A DNA stretch of 64,000 bases from Mesorhizobium sp. J18 (GCF_007829525.1 NZ_VLJP01000078.1:68042-132041); one strand, 5' to 3'. Counted from the stretch's first letter, positions 16,191 to 26,262 are shown. Program-made: numbers and translations. The notes: generated by a model from the sequence alone, not told the origin.

Positions 16191-16781
16191 CTATAGCCAC
16201 TCCAACATGCCATCCTCGACGTGCAGGATGCGATCCTGCCGGACATCCATGGCGGCGGCCCTTTCGGGTGAAGTTCCGGCGACGAGGTGGAATATGACCC
16301 GTATGATGCCACCATGGGTGACGCAGACGGTCGGGCGCTCGATTTCATCCAGCCATGGCTTCACGCGTTCGGTCAGCATGGCATAGCTCTCGGCGCCTGC
16401 GCCGGGCGGCACGAAATGCCATTTCTGGCGCGAGCGCGCCTGCGTCACGCCGGGCTGCCGGGCTTCCAGTTCGGCATAGGTGAAGCCCTGCCAGTCTCCG
16501 AAATGCACTTCGACAAGGCGCGGATCGGTACGGTAGCCTTCGGGAGCCAGGCCCATGGCGAGGCGAACGCGCTCCATCGTTTCGCGGGTGCGCCGCAGCG
16601 GGCTGGCGACGAAATCGAAGGCTGCCGGATCGTCGATCAGTTCCGCCAGTCGATGGCCGTTGCGATCTGCCTGCGAGCGGCCGACATCGTTGATGTCGGT
16701 ATCGGCCTGGCCCTGCAGGCGTCTCTCGACATTCCAGTCGGTCAGGCCATGCCGGACTATGTAGAGGGGAGGGCGGGTCAA
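16191..16781 (-). CDS. Histidine phosphatase family protein
   Basis: The 196-aa protein starts with the phosphohistidine motif LYIVRHGLTDWN, has DFVASPLRRTRETMERV (second Arg), a Glu-containing LVEVHFGDWQG, and the second catalytic His in VCVTHGGIIRV. These mark the phosphoglycerate-mutase-like phosphatase branch; the substrate is unknown. It begins at a TTG that overlaps the fabI stop by four bases (TTGA), so translation is coupled to fabI. It converges on the FAD oxidase gene. Confidence 0.9.
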   Translation of the reverse strand: MTRPPLYIVRHGLTDWNVERRLQGQADTDINDVGRSQADRNGHRLAELIDDPAAFDFVASPLRRTRETMERVRLAMGLAPEGYRTDPRLVEVHFGDWQGFTYAELEARQPGVTQARSRQKWHFVPPGAGAESYAMLTERVKPWLDEIERPTVCVTHGGIIRVIFHLVAGTSPERAAAMDVRQDRILHVEDGMLEWL

Positions 16782-17596
16782 TCCGTAATAGTGGAGATAT
16801 CAGGCGCGTCCACCGCCTTCATGCCGACGACATGATAGCCCGAATCGACATGCAAGACCTCGCCGGTGACGCCGCGCGACAGGTTGGACAGAAGATAAAG
16901 CGCTGAATCGCCCACTTCCTCGATGGAAACGACCCGCTTCAGCGGGGAATTGTACTCGTTCCAGCGCAAAATGTAGCGGAAATCGCCGATGCCCGATGCG
17001 GCAAGCGTCTTGATCGGGCCGGCCGACAAGGCGTTGACGCGGATGCCGTTGCCGCCCAGATCGACCGCGAGGTAGCGCACGCTCGCCTCCAGGGCCGCCT
17101 TGGCGACACCCATGACATTGTAATGCGGCATGACCTTCTCGGCGCCGTAATAGGTGAGCGTCAGCATGGATCCGCCATCGCTCACCAGCGGCTCGGCGCG
17201 CTTGGCAATGGCCGTGAAGGAATAGACCGAGATATCCATGGTGCGCAGGAAGTTGTCGCGGGTGGTCTCGACATAGCGTCCGTCGAGCTCGTCCTTGTCC
17301 GAAAAGGCGATGGCGTGAACGAGGAAGTCCAGCTTGCCCCAGCGCTTCTCGACTTCGGCGAAGACGGCGTCGACGGTAGCAAGATCAGTCACGTCGCAAT
17401 GGCCGACAAGGATGGCGCCAAGTTCCTTGGCCAGCGGCTCGACACGCTTCTTGAAGGCATCACCCTGATAGGTAAGCGCGAGTTCGGCGCCCTGAGCCGC
17501 ACAAGCCTTGGCTATACCCCAGGCGATCGAACGGTTGTTGGCGACACCCAGGATGAGGCCGCGCTTTCCGGCCATCAGGCCACTTTCACCTGCCAT
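16778..17596 (-). CDS. fabI: Enoyl-[acyl-carrier-protein] reductase (NADH)
   Basis: FabI reduces the enoyl-ACP double bond in the last step of each fatty-acid elongation cycle. The 272-aa short-chain dehydrogenase-like protein has the nucleotide-binding GLILGVANNRSIAWGIAKA, the atypical catalytic pair in TYYGAEKVMPHYNVMGVAKAAL (Tyr-x6-Tyr-Met/Lys style) and RVNALSAGPIKTLAASGI. The ATG at 17596 is taken as start; MAGKRGL at 17575 is the alternative. It lies 110 bp downstream of the dnaJ-like gene and overlaps the phosphatase. Confidence 0.95.
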   Translation of the reverse strand: MAGESGLMAGKRGLILGVANNRSIAWGIAKACAAQGAELALTYQGDAFKKRVEPLAKELGAILVGHCDVTDLATVDAVFAEVEKRWGKLDFLVHAIAFSDKDELDGRYVETTRDNFLRTMDISVYSFTAIAKRAEPLVSDGGSMLTLTYYGAEKVMPHYNVMGVAKAALEASVRYLAVDLGGNGIRVNALSAGPIKTLAASGIGDFRYILRWNEYNSPLKRVVSIEEVGDSALYLLSNLSRGVTGEVLHVDSGYHVVGMKAVDAPDISTITD

Positions 17597-17706
17597 GCGA
17601 CGCTACTCCCGCAATCGGATCCTAGGCGCTGCCTATCGCACAGCGGGTCCAAGGCATCAAGCGAGTTGCACGGGCGGAGACGGGCTGTACACACGCAATG
17701 CGGACA

Positions 17707-18663
17707 TCAGCCGCCCGAATCCCTGAAAAGTGCCTCCAGCTTCGGATCTCCTCCTTCCGGCAGCATGATCCGCACATGGGCATAGAGATTGCCGTTGCCG
17801 CCGGTCTTTTCCGGCAGGCCGCGGCCCTTCAACCGCAGGCGCCGGTCGGAACTGGACCAGGCGGGCACGGATACCGCCACGCGCCCCGTCGGTGTCTCGA
17901 CAGCCACTTTCGCGCCGAGGACTGCGTCGCGCAGGCTGACCGGCAGGTCGACATGCAGATCGCGCCCTTCGACGCGATAGCGCGGATGCGGCTTGAAGCG
18001 GATCTTCACCAGCGCATCGCCCCGTTCGCCGAAAGGCGTCTGGTCGCCTTGCCCCTTGAGCCTGATCGTCTGGCCGTCCTCGACATAGCGCGGCAGCTTG
18101 ACCGCGATGCGCCGGCCGTCAGGAAAGACCGCCTGCACCTTCTCGGCGCGGGCTACATCCTCGATGCTGACGTCGAGCGTCGCGTTGAGATCGCCCATAC
18201 CGGCAGGGCGGCGGCCGCTACCACCACCAGCGCGATAGGCACGCGTGCTGCCGGCCGAACCGCCCTGACGGAAGGCCTGCCCGAAAATCTCGCTGAATAT
18301 GTCGGCACCGCTCAAGGGATCACCATCGAAGCCGCTGGTGCGGAATTCGAAATGCGTCTCCCCGGGCCCGGCCCGGCCCGAGCGCCGGAAGCCGGCGAAG
18401 GGATCGCCGCCACCGGCGCCCTCGAAGCCGTGGAAGCGGGGCTTGCCCTCGGCGTCGATCTCGCCATTGTCGAAGGCCTTGCGCTTCTTCTCGTCGCCGA
18501 GAATCTCATAGGCCTGACTGATCTCGTTGAACCGTTCCTTGGCCTTGGGATCATCCGGATTCTGGTCAGGATGATACTTCTTGGCCAGCTTGCGGTAAGC
18601 CGACTTTATCTCTTTCGTCTCGGCGCTTCGGGCCACGCCCAAAGCCTCATAGGGGTCGCGCAT
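17707..18663 (-). CDS. DnaJ C-terminal-domain (CbpA-like) co-chaperone
   Basis: The 318-aa protein opens with a J domain ([38 protein letters not shown]) containing the HPD tripeptide that stimulates DnaK. A Gly/Phe-rich linker follows, then two C-terminal beta-sandwich substrate-binding domains ([23 protein letters not shown]). The Cys-rich zinc domain of true DnaJ is absent, which makes this a CbpA/DjlA-type class II J protein. It is upstream of fabI in the same orientation. Confidence 0.92.
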   Translation of the reverse strand: MRDPYEALGVARSAETKEIKSAYRKLAKKYHPDQNPDDPKAKERFNEISQAYEILGDEKKRKAFDNGEIDAEGKPRFHGFEGAGGGDPFAGFRRSGRAGPGETHFEFRTSGFDGDPLSGADIFSEIFGQAFRQGGSAGSTRAYRAGGGSGRRPAGMGDLNATLDVSIEDVARAEKVQAVFPDGRRIAVKLPRYVEDGQTIRLKGQGDQTPFGERGDALVKIRFKPHPRYRVEGRDLHVDLPVSLRDAVLGAKVAVETPTGRVAVSVPAWSSSDRRLRLKGRGLPEKTGGNGNLYAHVRIMLPEGGDPKLEALFRDSGG

Positions 18664-18766
18664 AGTCCAATTCTGCCGGATTCGGTCATCATGACCAATG
18701 GAAATCGTCACAACCTATATGCGCACGACTAGGAAGAAATTCCAGCCCGAAGGCGAATGAGCAGCC

Positions 18767-19234
18767 TCAGATGGCCTCGAAGCTCCGCATGGTCCAGGCA
18801 CCACTGGGGCCAAGGCAGGCCTCGCCCTGATAAAGCGCGACGCCTTCGAAGCTTTCGCGCGTCGTGGTGAAGCGGCGGCAGAGGAAGATATCGTCGCGAT
18901 ATTCTGCCAGATCCGTGATCCTGCCGCGCGACCCCGTTTCGGGATTGGCCCAGCCCAGCTCGCTGCCGCCAAGCTGCTCCACATCCACCGAGGAGACCGC
19001 GTTGCGGATGGTCAGGGCGTCGGAAACGTCATGATCCGCCGGTTTGGGTGCTGACGGCTTGGAAATGGAGCCGGTGATCAGGCTGCGGTCGGCGGCCAGC
19101 CGCTCGAGATCCATGCCGCCGCGCCCGCCGCAGGCGGAAACCAGAATGCCGAGAATCAGAAGTGTCGCGGAGCATGCGAACTGCCGCCAAAAAGGTCGAG
19201 TATGGAGGTCTTTCGCTTGCACTCGCCGCGACAA
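18767..19234 (-). CDS. RT0821/Lpp0805-type surface lipoprotein
   Basis: The 155-aa product has a hydrophobic N-terminus ending in a lipobox ([13 protein letters not shown]), so it should be a lipoprotein. The mature part includes [37 protein letters not shown] and a C-terminal [29 protein letters not shown]. These fit the RT0821 family of outer-membrane-associated proteins of unknown function. The beginning is uncertain: a TTG at 19234 or a GTG at 19222, with no ATG before the lipobox. It is divergent from pdxH. Confidence 0.75.
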   Translation of the reverse strand: MSRRVQAKDLHTRPFWRQFACSATLLILGILVSACGGRGGMDLERLAADRSLITGSISKPSAPKPADHDVSDALTIRNAVSSVDVEQLGGSELGWANPETGSRGRITDLAEYRDDIFLCRRFTTTRESFEGVALYQGEACLGPSGAWTMRSFEAI

Positions 19235-19276
19235 TCGGCATTCTCCTCGTCATGCTACAGAATGCGAGCCTGCAGT

Positions 19277-19891
19277 ATGGTTGAAACCGACTTAACAAGT
19301 GGTGACTTTACCGAAACCATGGAGCCTTTCCGGCTCTTCGCCGAATGGCTGGCGGATGCGGAGACGTCCGAGCCGAATGACCCGAACGCTGTCGCGCTCG
19401 CAACCGTGGATGCCGAAGGCATGCCGAATGTGCGGATGGTGCTCCTGAAGGGCTTCGATGAGCACGGTTTCGTCTTCTACACGAATTTCGACAGCGCCAA
19501 GGGCCGGGAAATCCTCGGGCAGCGCAAGGCGGCCATGTGCTTTCACTGGAAGAGCCTGCGTCGGCAGGTGCGTTTGCGCGGTCCGGTGGAGATCGTCAGC
19601 GACGAGGAGGCGGATGCCTATTTCGCCTCGCGTCCGCGCGGCAGTCGTATCGGCGCCTGGGCCTCGAAGCAGTCGCGGGAGCTTGAAAGCCGCTTCGCTC
19701 TGGAAAAGGCCGTTGCGGAATATACGGCCAGATATGCCATCGGCGAGATCCCGCGTCCGAGCTACTGGTCGGGCTTCCGCATCGTGCCGGGAACGATCGA
19801 GTTCTGGCACGACAGGCCGTTCCGCCTGCATGACCGGATCGTCTTCACGCGCGAAGGCGATGGCTGGAGCAAGAAGCGGCTTTATCCGTGA
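19277..19891 (+). CDS. pdxH: Pyridoxamine 5'-phosphate oxidase
   Basis: PdxH uses FMN and oxygen to convert PNP or PMP to pyridoxal 5'-phosphate. The 204-aa protein has [35 protein letters not shown], the FMN-binding [30 protein letters not shown], and the C-terminal [27 protein letters not shown], all of which are family signatures. The start at 19277 was chosen because the extension up to 19202 overlaps the divergent lipoprotein gene. It converges on the enoyl-CoA hydratase gene, with a possible hairpin in the 98-bp gap. Confidence 0.94.
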   Translation: MVETDLTSGDFTETMEPFRLFAEWLADAETSEPNDPNAVALATVDAEGMPNVRMVLLKGFDEHGFVFYTNFDSAKGREILGQRKAAMCFHWKSLRRQVRLRGPVEIVSDEEADAYFASRPRGSRIGAWASKQSRELESRFALEKAVAEYTARYAIGEIPRPSYWSGFRIVPGTIEFWHDRPFRLHDRIVFTREGDGWSKKRLYP

Positions 19892-19989
19892 GATAGCCTG
19901 ATCTCGACCTATATTTTCGCCTCGGCGCGGTTGGAGTTCGGCCCATCGTCAGCACCCGCCATTTGCCGTCAGGCGGTGCCCTATTTGGT

Positions 19990-20742
19990 CTAACCCTTCT
20001 TGCGGTTCATGAAGGCCATGAAGGCTGCCTTGGCCTCCTCGGAGGTGAGCCGCTGGCGGAAATGCACGCCTTCTTCCTCTATGCGGGCCACAATCGCATC
20101 GCGCGGGGCACGCATCAGTTTGCGGGCGATTCTCAACGCCTCGGGCGGCTTGGCAGCGATGGCTTCGGCGGCGGCAAGAACGGTTTCCTCCAGTTTCGAG
20201 ACCTCCACCACCTCATAGATCAAACCAGCGGCCTTTGCCCTTTCGGCGGGGAAAGCCTCGCCCATGGCAAGAAGCGCAAAAGCCTGCTGGCGGCCCATGA
20301 TCGCCGGCGCAAGCAGGCTTGATCCGGCTTCGGGCACAAGGCCGAGATCGACGAAAGGCGTGCGGAAACTGGCTTCCGGCGTGGCGAAGGTCAGGTCGCA
20401 ATGCAGATGGATCGTGGTGCCGATGCCGACCGCCAGGCCGTCGACCCCGGAGACGATCGGTTTCTCGGATCGTGCCAGCGCCATCAGGAAATCATAGACC
20501 TCCCTGCCGTCTTCTCCTCCGGTCGCGACTGCCAGAAAATCGGCCAGATCGTTGCCGGAAGAGAATGCTCCGGGCACGCCGAAAAGCACCCGGCAGCGGA
20601 TCGTCTTATCCGCGTCGCTTTCGGCCAGAGCCTTGGCCATGGCGGCGTACATGGCGCGCGTGATGGCATTCTTCTTCTCCGGCCGGTTCATGCGGATGAT
20701 CTGGATCGCGCCCCGGCGCTCGACGGAGACATGCTCGCTCAT
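19990..20742 (-). CDS. Enoyl-CoA hydratase/isomerase family protein
   Basis: The 250-aa crotonase-fold protein has RPEKKNAITRAMYAAM, an oxyanion-hole segment GAFSSGNDLADF, and KPIVSGVDGLAVGIGTTIHLHCDLTFA. The Glu pair usual for water addition is not evident at both positions (FRTPFVDLGLVPEAGSSLL holds one), so isomerase activity is as likely as hydratase. It begins 10 bp after the acyl-CoA dehydrogenase stop. The two genes form a beta-oxidation-type pair. Confidence 0.87.
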   Translation of the reverse strand: MSEHVSVERRGAIQIIRMNRPEKKNAITRAMYAAMAKALAESDADKTIRCRVLFGVPGAFSSGNDLADFLAVATGGEDGREVYDFLMALARSEKPIVSGVDGLAVGIGTTIHLHCDLTFATPEASFRTPFVDLGLVPEAGSSLLAPAIMGRQQAFALLAMGEAFPAERAKAAGLIYEVVEVSKLEETVLAAAEAIAAKPPEALRIARKLMRAPRDAIVARIEEEGVHFRQRLTSEEAKAAFMAFMNRKKG

Positions 20743-20752
20743 GAAATGTTCC

Positions 20753-22528
20753 TCAGGCGGCCGAAAGGATGGAAGCGGCGGCGGACAGGCTTTCCGCGCC
20801 GCCGATGACGCGATCCTTGAGCGCCCCTGTCTCGCCGGCGAGATTTTCTGCGAAGAAGCGGCAAAGCCGTGCCTGCCTTTCGTCTCCGCCGGCCACCGCC
20901 CCGCGCCCGATCAGCGCTCCGCCGGCGGCGAGCGAGAAAAGGCGCAGATAGGGCGTAGCACCCGCGAGTGCCGTTTCCATGCGGCCATTGGCAAGCTCGC
21001 CCTGGATGAAGCGGGTTGCTTCTTCAAGATCCTTCAGTGCCGTTTCGAGACGCGTGGCGGCATCACCATATTCGGGCTTGTTGGACTGGCACACTGCTTC
21101 GGCATCCTTGCGCAGTTCGGCGATGAAACCATGCACATGCTCGCCGCCCGATTGCGGCAGCTTGCGGGTCACGAGGTCGATCGCCTGTATGCCGTTGGTG
21201 CCCTCGTAGATCGGCGCGATGCGCGCATCGCGGTAGAGCGCGGCCGCGCCCGTTTCCTCGATGAAGCCCATGCCGCCATGGATCTGGATGCCGATCGAGG
21301 CAACCTCGACGCCGATATCGGTCGGAAAGGCCTTGGCCAGCGGCGTCAGCAGATTGGCGCGCTCCTGCCAATACCGGCTTTCATCGCCCTCGGTAGCCCG
21401 CGCCATGTCGGTCGCATGGGCGCAGGAATAGCAGATGGCGCGCGCCGCCTGCGTCAGGGCCTTCATGGTCAGTAGGTTGCGCTGCACGTCCGGATGGCCG
21501 ACGATCGGGCTCATGCCCGAACCGGTCTCTCCCGGCGCGCGGCCCTGCCGTCGCTCCTGCGCATAGGCGAGCGCCTTCTGATAGGCAGCCTCGGCCACCG
21601 CCACGCCCTGCATGCCGACCATCAGGCGCGCATTGTTCATCATGGTGAACATGCAGGCGAGCCCGCGATTTTCCTCGCCGACGAGCCAGCCGATCGCGCC
21701 CGGCCTGTCGCCATATCTGCCGTCGCCATAGATCATGGTGCAGGTCGGCGAGGCGTGGATGCCGAGCTTGTGCTCGATGGAGGCGCAGACCACGTCGTTG
21801 CGCGGTCCCGGCGTGCCGTCCTCGTTCAGAAGGAATTTCGGTACGAGGAAGAGCGAGATGCCCTTGGTGCCGGCCGGCGCATCCGGCAGGCGGGCAAGCA
21901 CGAGATGAACGATATTGTCGGTGAAATCGTGCTCGCCGTAGGTGATGAAGATCTTCTGGCCGAAGATGCGATAGGTGCCATCGCCCACGGGCTCGGCGCG
22001 CGTGCGCAGCGCGTTGAGATCGGAGCCTGCCTGCGGCTCCGTCAGGTTCATGGTGCCCATCCATTCGCCGGAGACGAGCTTTTCCAGATAGGCGGATTTG
22101 AGTTCGTCGGAAGCATGCGCCTCGATAGCTTCTATCGCGCCCATGGTCAGCGTCGGGCCGAGGGCGAAGGCGAGCGAGCCGGAATTCCACATCTCGACGG
22201 CGGCCGCACCGAGCATCAGGGGAAGCCCCTGACCGCCGTGGCTTTCGGGCGCGGAAAGCGCATTCCAGCCACCCTCCCTCCAGCGGGCGTAAAGCTCTTT
22301 CCAGCCCGCCGGCATGGTGACCGAACCGTCCTTGAAGACCGCGCCCTGTTCGTCCCCGACCCGCGCCAGCGGCGCTACTTCCTCGCTGGCGAAACGGCCG
22401 GCCTCATGGAGGATCGCATCGACCAGATCTTCCGAAAGGTCACCGAAGCGGCCCTCTGCAAGGGCATTTGAAAGCCCGGCTACATGCTTCAGCGTGTAGG
22501 CGATCTCGTCGACGGGGGCGCGATACAT
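20753..22528 (-). CDS. Acyl-CoA dehydrogenase (long form, 591 aa)
   Basis: This FAD enzyme introduces the first double bond in acyl-CoA oxidation. The long type carries an N-terminal extension and a C-terminal helical domain, as in PA0508/DmdC-like members. Visible are GTMNLTEPQAGSDLNALRT, KIFITYGEHD, HKLGIHASPTCTMIYGD, GMQGVAVAEAAYQKALAYAQERRQG and IQIHGGMGFIEETGAAALYRDARIAPIYEGTNGIQA. The Glu in YEGTNGIQ is the likely catalytic base. The start at 22528 follows GAGGAATTGCCGGT. A downstream enoyl-CoA hydratase supports a fatty or branched acyl substrate. Confidence 0.92.
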   Translation of the reverse strand: MYRAPVDEIAYTLKHVAGLSNALAEGRFGDLSEDLVDAILHEAGRFASEEVAPLARVGDEQGAVFKDGSVTMPAGWKELYARWREGGWNALSAPESHGGQGLPLMLGAAAVEMWNSGSLAFALGPTLTMGAIEAIEAHASDELKSAYLEKLVSGEWMGTMNLTEPQAGSDLNALRTRAEPVGDGTYRIFGQKIFITYGEHDFTDNIVHLVLARLPDAPAGTKGISLFLVPKFLLNEDGTPGPRNDVVCASIEHKLGIHASPTCTMIYGDGRYGDRPGAIGWLVGEENRGLACMFTMMNNARLMVGMQGVAVAEAAYQKALAYAQERRQGRAPGETGSGMSPIVGHPDVQRNLLTMKALTQAARAICYSCAHATDMARATEGDESRYWQERANLLTPLAKAFPTDIGVEVASIGIQIHGGMGFIEETGAAALYRDARIAPIYEGTNGIQAIDLVTRKLPQSGGEHVHGFIAELRKDAEAVCQSNKPEYGDAATRLETALKDLEEATRFIQGELANGRMETALAGATPYLRLFSLAAGGALIGRGAVAGGDERQARLCRFFAENLAGETGALKDRVIGGAESLSAAASILSAA

Positions 22529-22697
22529 ACCGGCAATTCCTCCTCTGCGGTGGGTTATATAAGCTAGCGGCAAACCGCATTGTGGGCCACCGCCGCTTGC
22601 CACAGTGAGCTAATTTCTTTTTACGTAAGGGTCAATCCAGGCCTGCATTGCCTTGAACCGCCAGTCGGAGCTAAAAGGGTACGGCAAAGGATCGACA

Positions 22698-22955
22698 ATG
22701 CTCGCACGACCGGAAAAACATATCTGCATCGAATGCGGCAAGACCTTCGGCCGGCCCGATTTCGCCTATTATCACGGTGATATCGCCCAGGGGCCGGCCT
22801 ACTGGTCGGACCGGGGTATCCTGTGCTCCGCGCACTGCTCGATCGAGCACTACAAGAAGCGCGCGGCCGAAGGGACAGCGCCGCAGTATCCCGCGCCGGA
22901 CCCGTTTGAGGACGCAAGTCTCGAACCCTTTTTCTTCAGCCGGTTTTCGAAGTAG
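22698..22955 (+). CDS. Small putative zinc-binding protein, 85 aa
   Basis: The protein begins MLARPEKHICIECGKTFGRPDFAYYHGD, with a C-x2-C pair, and has a second pair in GILCSAHCSIEHYKKR (C-x3-C then H). The four cysteines and nearby His suggest a small zinc-binding fold. Function is unknown. The extension upstream to 22653 is not family-like. It is divergent from the acyl-CoA dehydrogenase and converges on purD. Confidence 0.75.
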   Translation: MLARPEKHICIECGKTFGRPDFAYYHGDIAQGPAYWSDRGILCSAHCSIEHYKKRAAEGTAPQYPAPDPFEDASLEPFFFSRFSK

Positions 22956-22986
22956 GCTTTCTCTTCCCTCTGCAGTGGGATGCACT

Positions 22987-23003
22987 GTCGAGACCTGGGT
23001 TCC
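22987..23003. repeat. Fragment of a dispersed intergenic repeat
   Basis: GTCGAGACCTGGGTTCC matches 62912-62928 with one mismatch (GTCGAGACCTGGATTCC). The latter belongs to the larger repeat block before smc. This copy is in the 97-bp gap between two convergent genes. Confidence 0.6.
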
Positions 23004-23052
23004 AAGTCTCTACGTAGCCGACGCCCGCCATCGACGACACTTGGGCCGACGT

Positions 23053-24333
23053 TCACTTCCCGGCCTTCTCCCGTTCCACCGCTCGCCAGCCGATGTCGCG
23101 GCGGCAGAAGCCGCCCGGCCAATCGATCCGGTCGACAGCGGCGTAGGCATGCTCGCGTGCCTCGGTGACGGTCGCGCCCGTGGCGGTCACATTGAGGACA
23201 CGGCCGCCATTGGCGATGAGCGTGCCGTCGCGAAGCGCCGTGCCGGCATGGAATATCTCGACGCCATCCTCGGCAACCTCATCCAAGCCGCTGATGACAC
23301 TGCCCTTTTCCGGCGTGCCGGGATAGCCCTTGGCGGCCATCACGACTGTCAGCGCCGCCTCGTTCCGCCACTTCGCCGATACGCCATCCAGCCTGCCTTC
23401 GGCAGAAGCCTGCAGAAGCGGCACGAGATCGTCCGCAAGGCGCATCATCAGCACCTGGCATTCCGGGTCGCCGAAGCGGACATTGTATTCGATGAGCTTC
23501 GGGCCCTCGGCGGTAATCATCAGGCCGGCATAAAGGACGCCTGCAAAGGGGGAGCCCATTTCAGCCATGCCGCGCATGGTCGGCTCGACGGTCTCGCGCA
23601 TGACACGGTCTATAAGTTCGTGCGTCATGACCGGGGCGGGCGAATAGGCGCCCATGCCGCCGGTGTTCGGTCCGGTGTCGCCTTCGCCGACCCGCTTGTG
23701 GTCCTGCGCCGTGCCGAAAGGCAGCGCGGTTCTGCCGTCACAGAGGCAGAAGAAGCTTGCTTCCTCGCCGGTGAGGAATTCCTCCACGACGACTTCGGCG
23801 CCTGCTTCCCCGAAGGAGCCTTCGAAGCAGTCATCAATCGCGGCAAGCGCCTCATCGACGGTCTGCGCCACCGTCACGCCCTTGCCGGCGGCAAGCCCGT
23901 CGGCCTTTATCACGATCGGCGCGCCCATGCGGCGCACATAGGCCTTGGCCTTGGGCGCATTGTTGAAGCGCTCATAGGCGGCGGTCGGGATGCCGTAGCG
24001 GGCACACAGGTCCTTGGTGAAGCCCTTCGATCCTTCCAGCCTTGCAGCCGCGGCGCCTGGCCCGAAGACCGCGATGCCGGCTTCGCGCAATGCGTCGGCA
24101 AGGCCCGCGACCAGCGGGGCCTCTGGCCCGACCACCACAAGCCCGATCTCGCGCGTTTTGCAGAAATCCGCCACGGCACCATGATTGGCGACGTCGAGCG
24201 ATACGCATTCGGCCAGTTTTGCAATGCCCGGATTGCCCGGCGCAGCATAGAGCTTCGTCAGCCTCGGCGAGGCCGCCAGCTTCCATGCAAGCGCATGCTC
24301 GCGCCCGCCCGAACCGATGAGAAGGATATTCAT
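23053..24333 (-). CDS. purD: Phosphoribosylamine-glycine ligase (GAR synthetase)
   Basis: PurD joins glycine to phosphoribosylamine in step two of purine synthesis. The 426-aa ATP-grasp protein has [36 protein letters not shown], an ATP-binding [56 protein letters not shown] and [18 protein letters not shown]. The length and start (ATG 24333) match the family. It stands alone on the minus strand. Confidence 0.96.
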   Translation of the reverse strand: MNILLIGSGGREHALAWKLAASPRLTKLYAAPGNPGIAKLAECVSLDVANHGAVADFCKTREIGLVVVGPEAPLVAGLADALREAGIAVFGPGAAAARLEGSKGFTKDLCARYGIPTAAYERFNNAPKAKAYVRRMGAPIVIKADGLAAGKGVTVAQTVDEALAAIDDCFEGSFGEAGAEVVVEEFLTGEEASFFCLCDGRTALPFGTAQDHKRVGEGDTGPNTGGMGAYSPAPVMTHELIDRVMRETVEPTMRGMAEMGSPFAGVLYAGLMITAEGPKLIEYNVRFGDPECQVLMMRLADDLVPLLQASAEGRLDGVSAKWRNEAALTVVMAAKGYPGTPEKGSVISGLDEVAEDGVEIFHAGTALRDGTLIANGGRVLNVTATGATVTEAREHAYAAVDRIDWPGGFCRRDIGWRAVEREKAGK

Positions 24334-24431
24334 GGTTGTCTCGCCCGTTCATCGAACGGTTTTCGCCTATGGCGGCAGGCGAGGAATAGCAACCCCTTGA
24401 TCGCATCCTGCCTTATTGTCCACCATCTGCT

Positions 24432-24656
24432 GTGACAGTTGCTCTCATACTGATTGCGGGTTCGGCGCAATGGCACATATCAAAATATGGGCATCGCGTG
24501 ACTTCGCCGGAATGGTGGAAGCATCTCCGGTATGTAAAACGCCTGTTCTGGAAACGTCATCGCAAAGCCGAGCAACGCGAAGCGGCGGCGCGTCTTGCTC
24601 AACTCGGAGGTACCGAACCCCAGCTTGAAGAGCCGCGGCGGAATCGGCACGCTTGA
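24432..24656 (+). CDS. Possible small basic protein, 74 aa (weak)
   Basis: A GTG-initiated frame gives MTVALILIAGSAQWHISKYG, then an Arg/Lys/Trp-rich stretch (EWWKHLRYVKRLFWKRHRKAEQREAAARLAQL). The composition looks protein-like, with a short hydrophobic start and a basic amphipathic helix. However, third-codon positions are not strongly GC-rich as in neighbouring genes and I see no clear ribosome site. It lies between purD (divergent) and ubiA. I do not recognise it. Confidence 0.35.
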   Translation: MTVALILIAGSAQWHISKYGHRVTSPEWWKHLRYVKRLFWKRHRKAEQREAAARLAQLGGTEPQLEEPRRNRHA

Positions 24657-24687
24657 CGCCCCACGATCCGCCTGCCACTCCATCGGC

Positions 24688-25671
24688 ATGGAACAGATAC
24701 AGACAAAAGGCATAAGGGGCCGCGTCGCCGATGCGCCGTCAGGCCACTGGGTCTACCGCGCCCTGCCGCGCTGGCTCTGGCCCTATGCACAGCTTGCGCG
24801 CTGGGACCGGCCGATCGGCTGGTGGCTGCTTCTGTGGCCATGCTGGTGGTCTGCGGCATTGGCCGCCAGCGCCTATGCCATACCGGGCGAGCCGCTCGCC
24901 ACGCTGCTGCCACCGGCATCGCATCTGCTCTATTTCCTTATCGGGGCGATCGCCATGCGCGGCGCCGGCTGTACCTATAACGACCTTGTGGACCAGAATA
25001 TCGATTCGGAGGTCGAGCGCACGCGCTCACGGCCTTTGCCGTCAGGGCAGGTCAGTCGCAAGCAGGCATGGGCCTTTCTCGTCCTGCAGGCACTGGCCGG
25101 TCTCGCCGTGCTGCTTCAATTCGGCAGCTTCGCCATCCTTCTCGGCATTCTTTCGCTGGCCGTGGTGGCGATCTATCCTTTCGCAAAGAGATTCACCAAC
25201 TGGCCGCAATTCTTTCTCGGACTTGCATTTTCCTGGGGGGCGCTGATGGGCTGGGCGGCTCAGTTCGACGACCTCGATCTCGCGCCGGTGCTGCTCTATT
25301 TCGGCTCGATCCTGTGGGTCATCGGCTATGACACGCTCTATGCCCATCAGGACAAGGAAGACGACGCGCTGATCGGCGTGCGCTCCACCGCGCTTCTGTT
25401 CGGGCAGAACACGAAGCAATGGCTGATCGGACTCTATGGCGGCGCGTTGCTGTTCTTCGCCGTCGCCTTTGCCAATGCCGAGGTCCCCATGCCGGCCCTT
25501 GCGGGGCTGGTGGCCGCAGGGGCGCATATGGCGCGGCAGATCCGCATCCTCGATATCGACAATCCGGACCAGTGCCTGCGGCTCTTCAAGTCGAACTCGA
25601 CGGTCGGCTGGCTGATCTTCCTCGGCCTCCTTGGCGGCGGCGTATGGGCCTATATCAGCCCCAATTTTTGA
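24688..25671 (+). CDS. ubiA: 4-hydroxybenzoate polyprenyltransferase
   Basis: UbiA attaches the polyprenyl chain to 4-hydroxybenzoate in ubiquinone synthesis and is an integral membrane protein. The 327-aa sequence has the first Asp-rich motif NDLVDQNIDSEVERTRSRPL (about residues 100-119), the second motif YDTLYAHQDKEDDALIGVRS, and eight or nine hydrophobic segments (such as WWLLLWPCWWSAALAASA). The start at 24688 begins where UbiA-like sequence begins. It uses the product of the polyprenyl synthase at 5.9 kb. Confidence 0.94.
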   Translation: MEQIQTKGIRGRVADAPSGHWVYRALPRWLWPYAQLARWDRPIGWWLLLWPCWWSAALAASAYAIPGEPLATLLPPASHLLYFLIGAIAMRGAGCTYNDLVDQNIDSEVERTRSRPLPSGQVSRKQAWAFLVLQALAGLAVLLQFGSFAILLGILSLAVVAIYPFAKRFTNWPQFFLGLAFSWGALMGWAAQFDDLDLAPVLLYFGSILWVIGYDTLYAHQDKEDDALIGVRSTALLFGQNTKQWLIGLYGGALLFFAVAFANAEVPMPALAGLVAAGAHMARQIRILDIDNPDQCLRLFKSNSTVGWLIFLGLLGGGVWAYISPNF

Positions 25672-25674
25672 AGA

Positions 25675-26238
25675 TCACTGCCGGGCGACGATCTCCTCGC
25701 CGTCTATGACGAGGCGGAGACCGAGATCGCCGGTCTTGCGTCTGGCCAGGAAGCGCGGCCGGCGCGAGCGTATCGGATTTCCCTTGCGGCGTCCGGCGGG
25801 CGGCGCGGTCTTCACCTGACCCGCCGATTCCTCGAGCGTGCGTGCGACGCCGTCCGCCTCGATCAGCAGCATTGGCAGTCGATAGGCTTCTGCCCATGCA
25901 CGCCAGTCGGCTGCGACATCGTCCAGATCGTCGGCGACCAGCAGCGGCACCGATAGCATGGGGTCGCTGTGAAGGAATTCCAGCGTTACGGTGACGTTGC
26001 CACCGTCGTCCTCGATGGCACGCGCCGCCACGCCGAGAAAGGCGCGGGGCGGCAATGCGAAGGTCACCGGCAGGCCGCTCCGGCCGAGCCTGCGGCGCAT
26101 GGTGACGCCCCGCTCCGCGATGGTGAAACTCACCTCGCCATAGTCGTCGTGGGTTGCGTAGCTGACCGCCTGCGGCAGTCGGAAGGGATCGAGCCGCATG
26201 TTACGGCCCGCCCATACCGGCATGACACCAGTGTTCAT
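25675..26238 (-). CDS. DUF6101-family protein
   Basis: The 187-aa protein starts MNTGVMPVWAGRNMRLDPFRLPQ and includes VTMRRRLGRSGLPVTFALPPRAFLGVA, EDDGGNVTVTLEFLHSDPMLSVPL and a basic tail ending IDGEEIVARQ. It matches my recollection of the DUF6101 family found in Hyphomicrobiales. No function is known and no catalytic motif or signal peptide is visible. Its stop is 4 bases from the ubiA stop (convergent). Confidence 0.75.
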   Translation of the reverse strand: MNTGVMPVWAGRNMRLDPFRLPQAVSYATHDDYGEVSFTIAERGVTMRRRLGRSGLPVTFALPPRAFLGVAARAIEDDGGNVTVTLEFLHSDPMLSVPLLVADDLDDVAADWRAWAEAYRLPMLLIEADGVARTLEESAGQVKTAPPAGRRKGNPIRSRRPRFLARRKTGDLGLRLVIDGEEIVARQ

Positions 26239-26262
26239 TCTCTGCGCCTTCCTGTTATTCCT

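Noticed and set aside
18361..19494. A restriction-modification or defence role for ccrM-like or Sir2 genes in the window.
   Set aside because: CcrM (58361) has no restriction partner and sits among core genes; the Sir2 protein is a stand-alone deacylase paired with tldD. Neither has defence neighbours.
20552..21475. A 307-codon plus-strand open frame over the acyl-CoA dehydrogenase and hydratase genes.
   Set aside because: It spans two well-supported genes on the other strand and has no recognisable domain or ribosome site.
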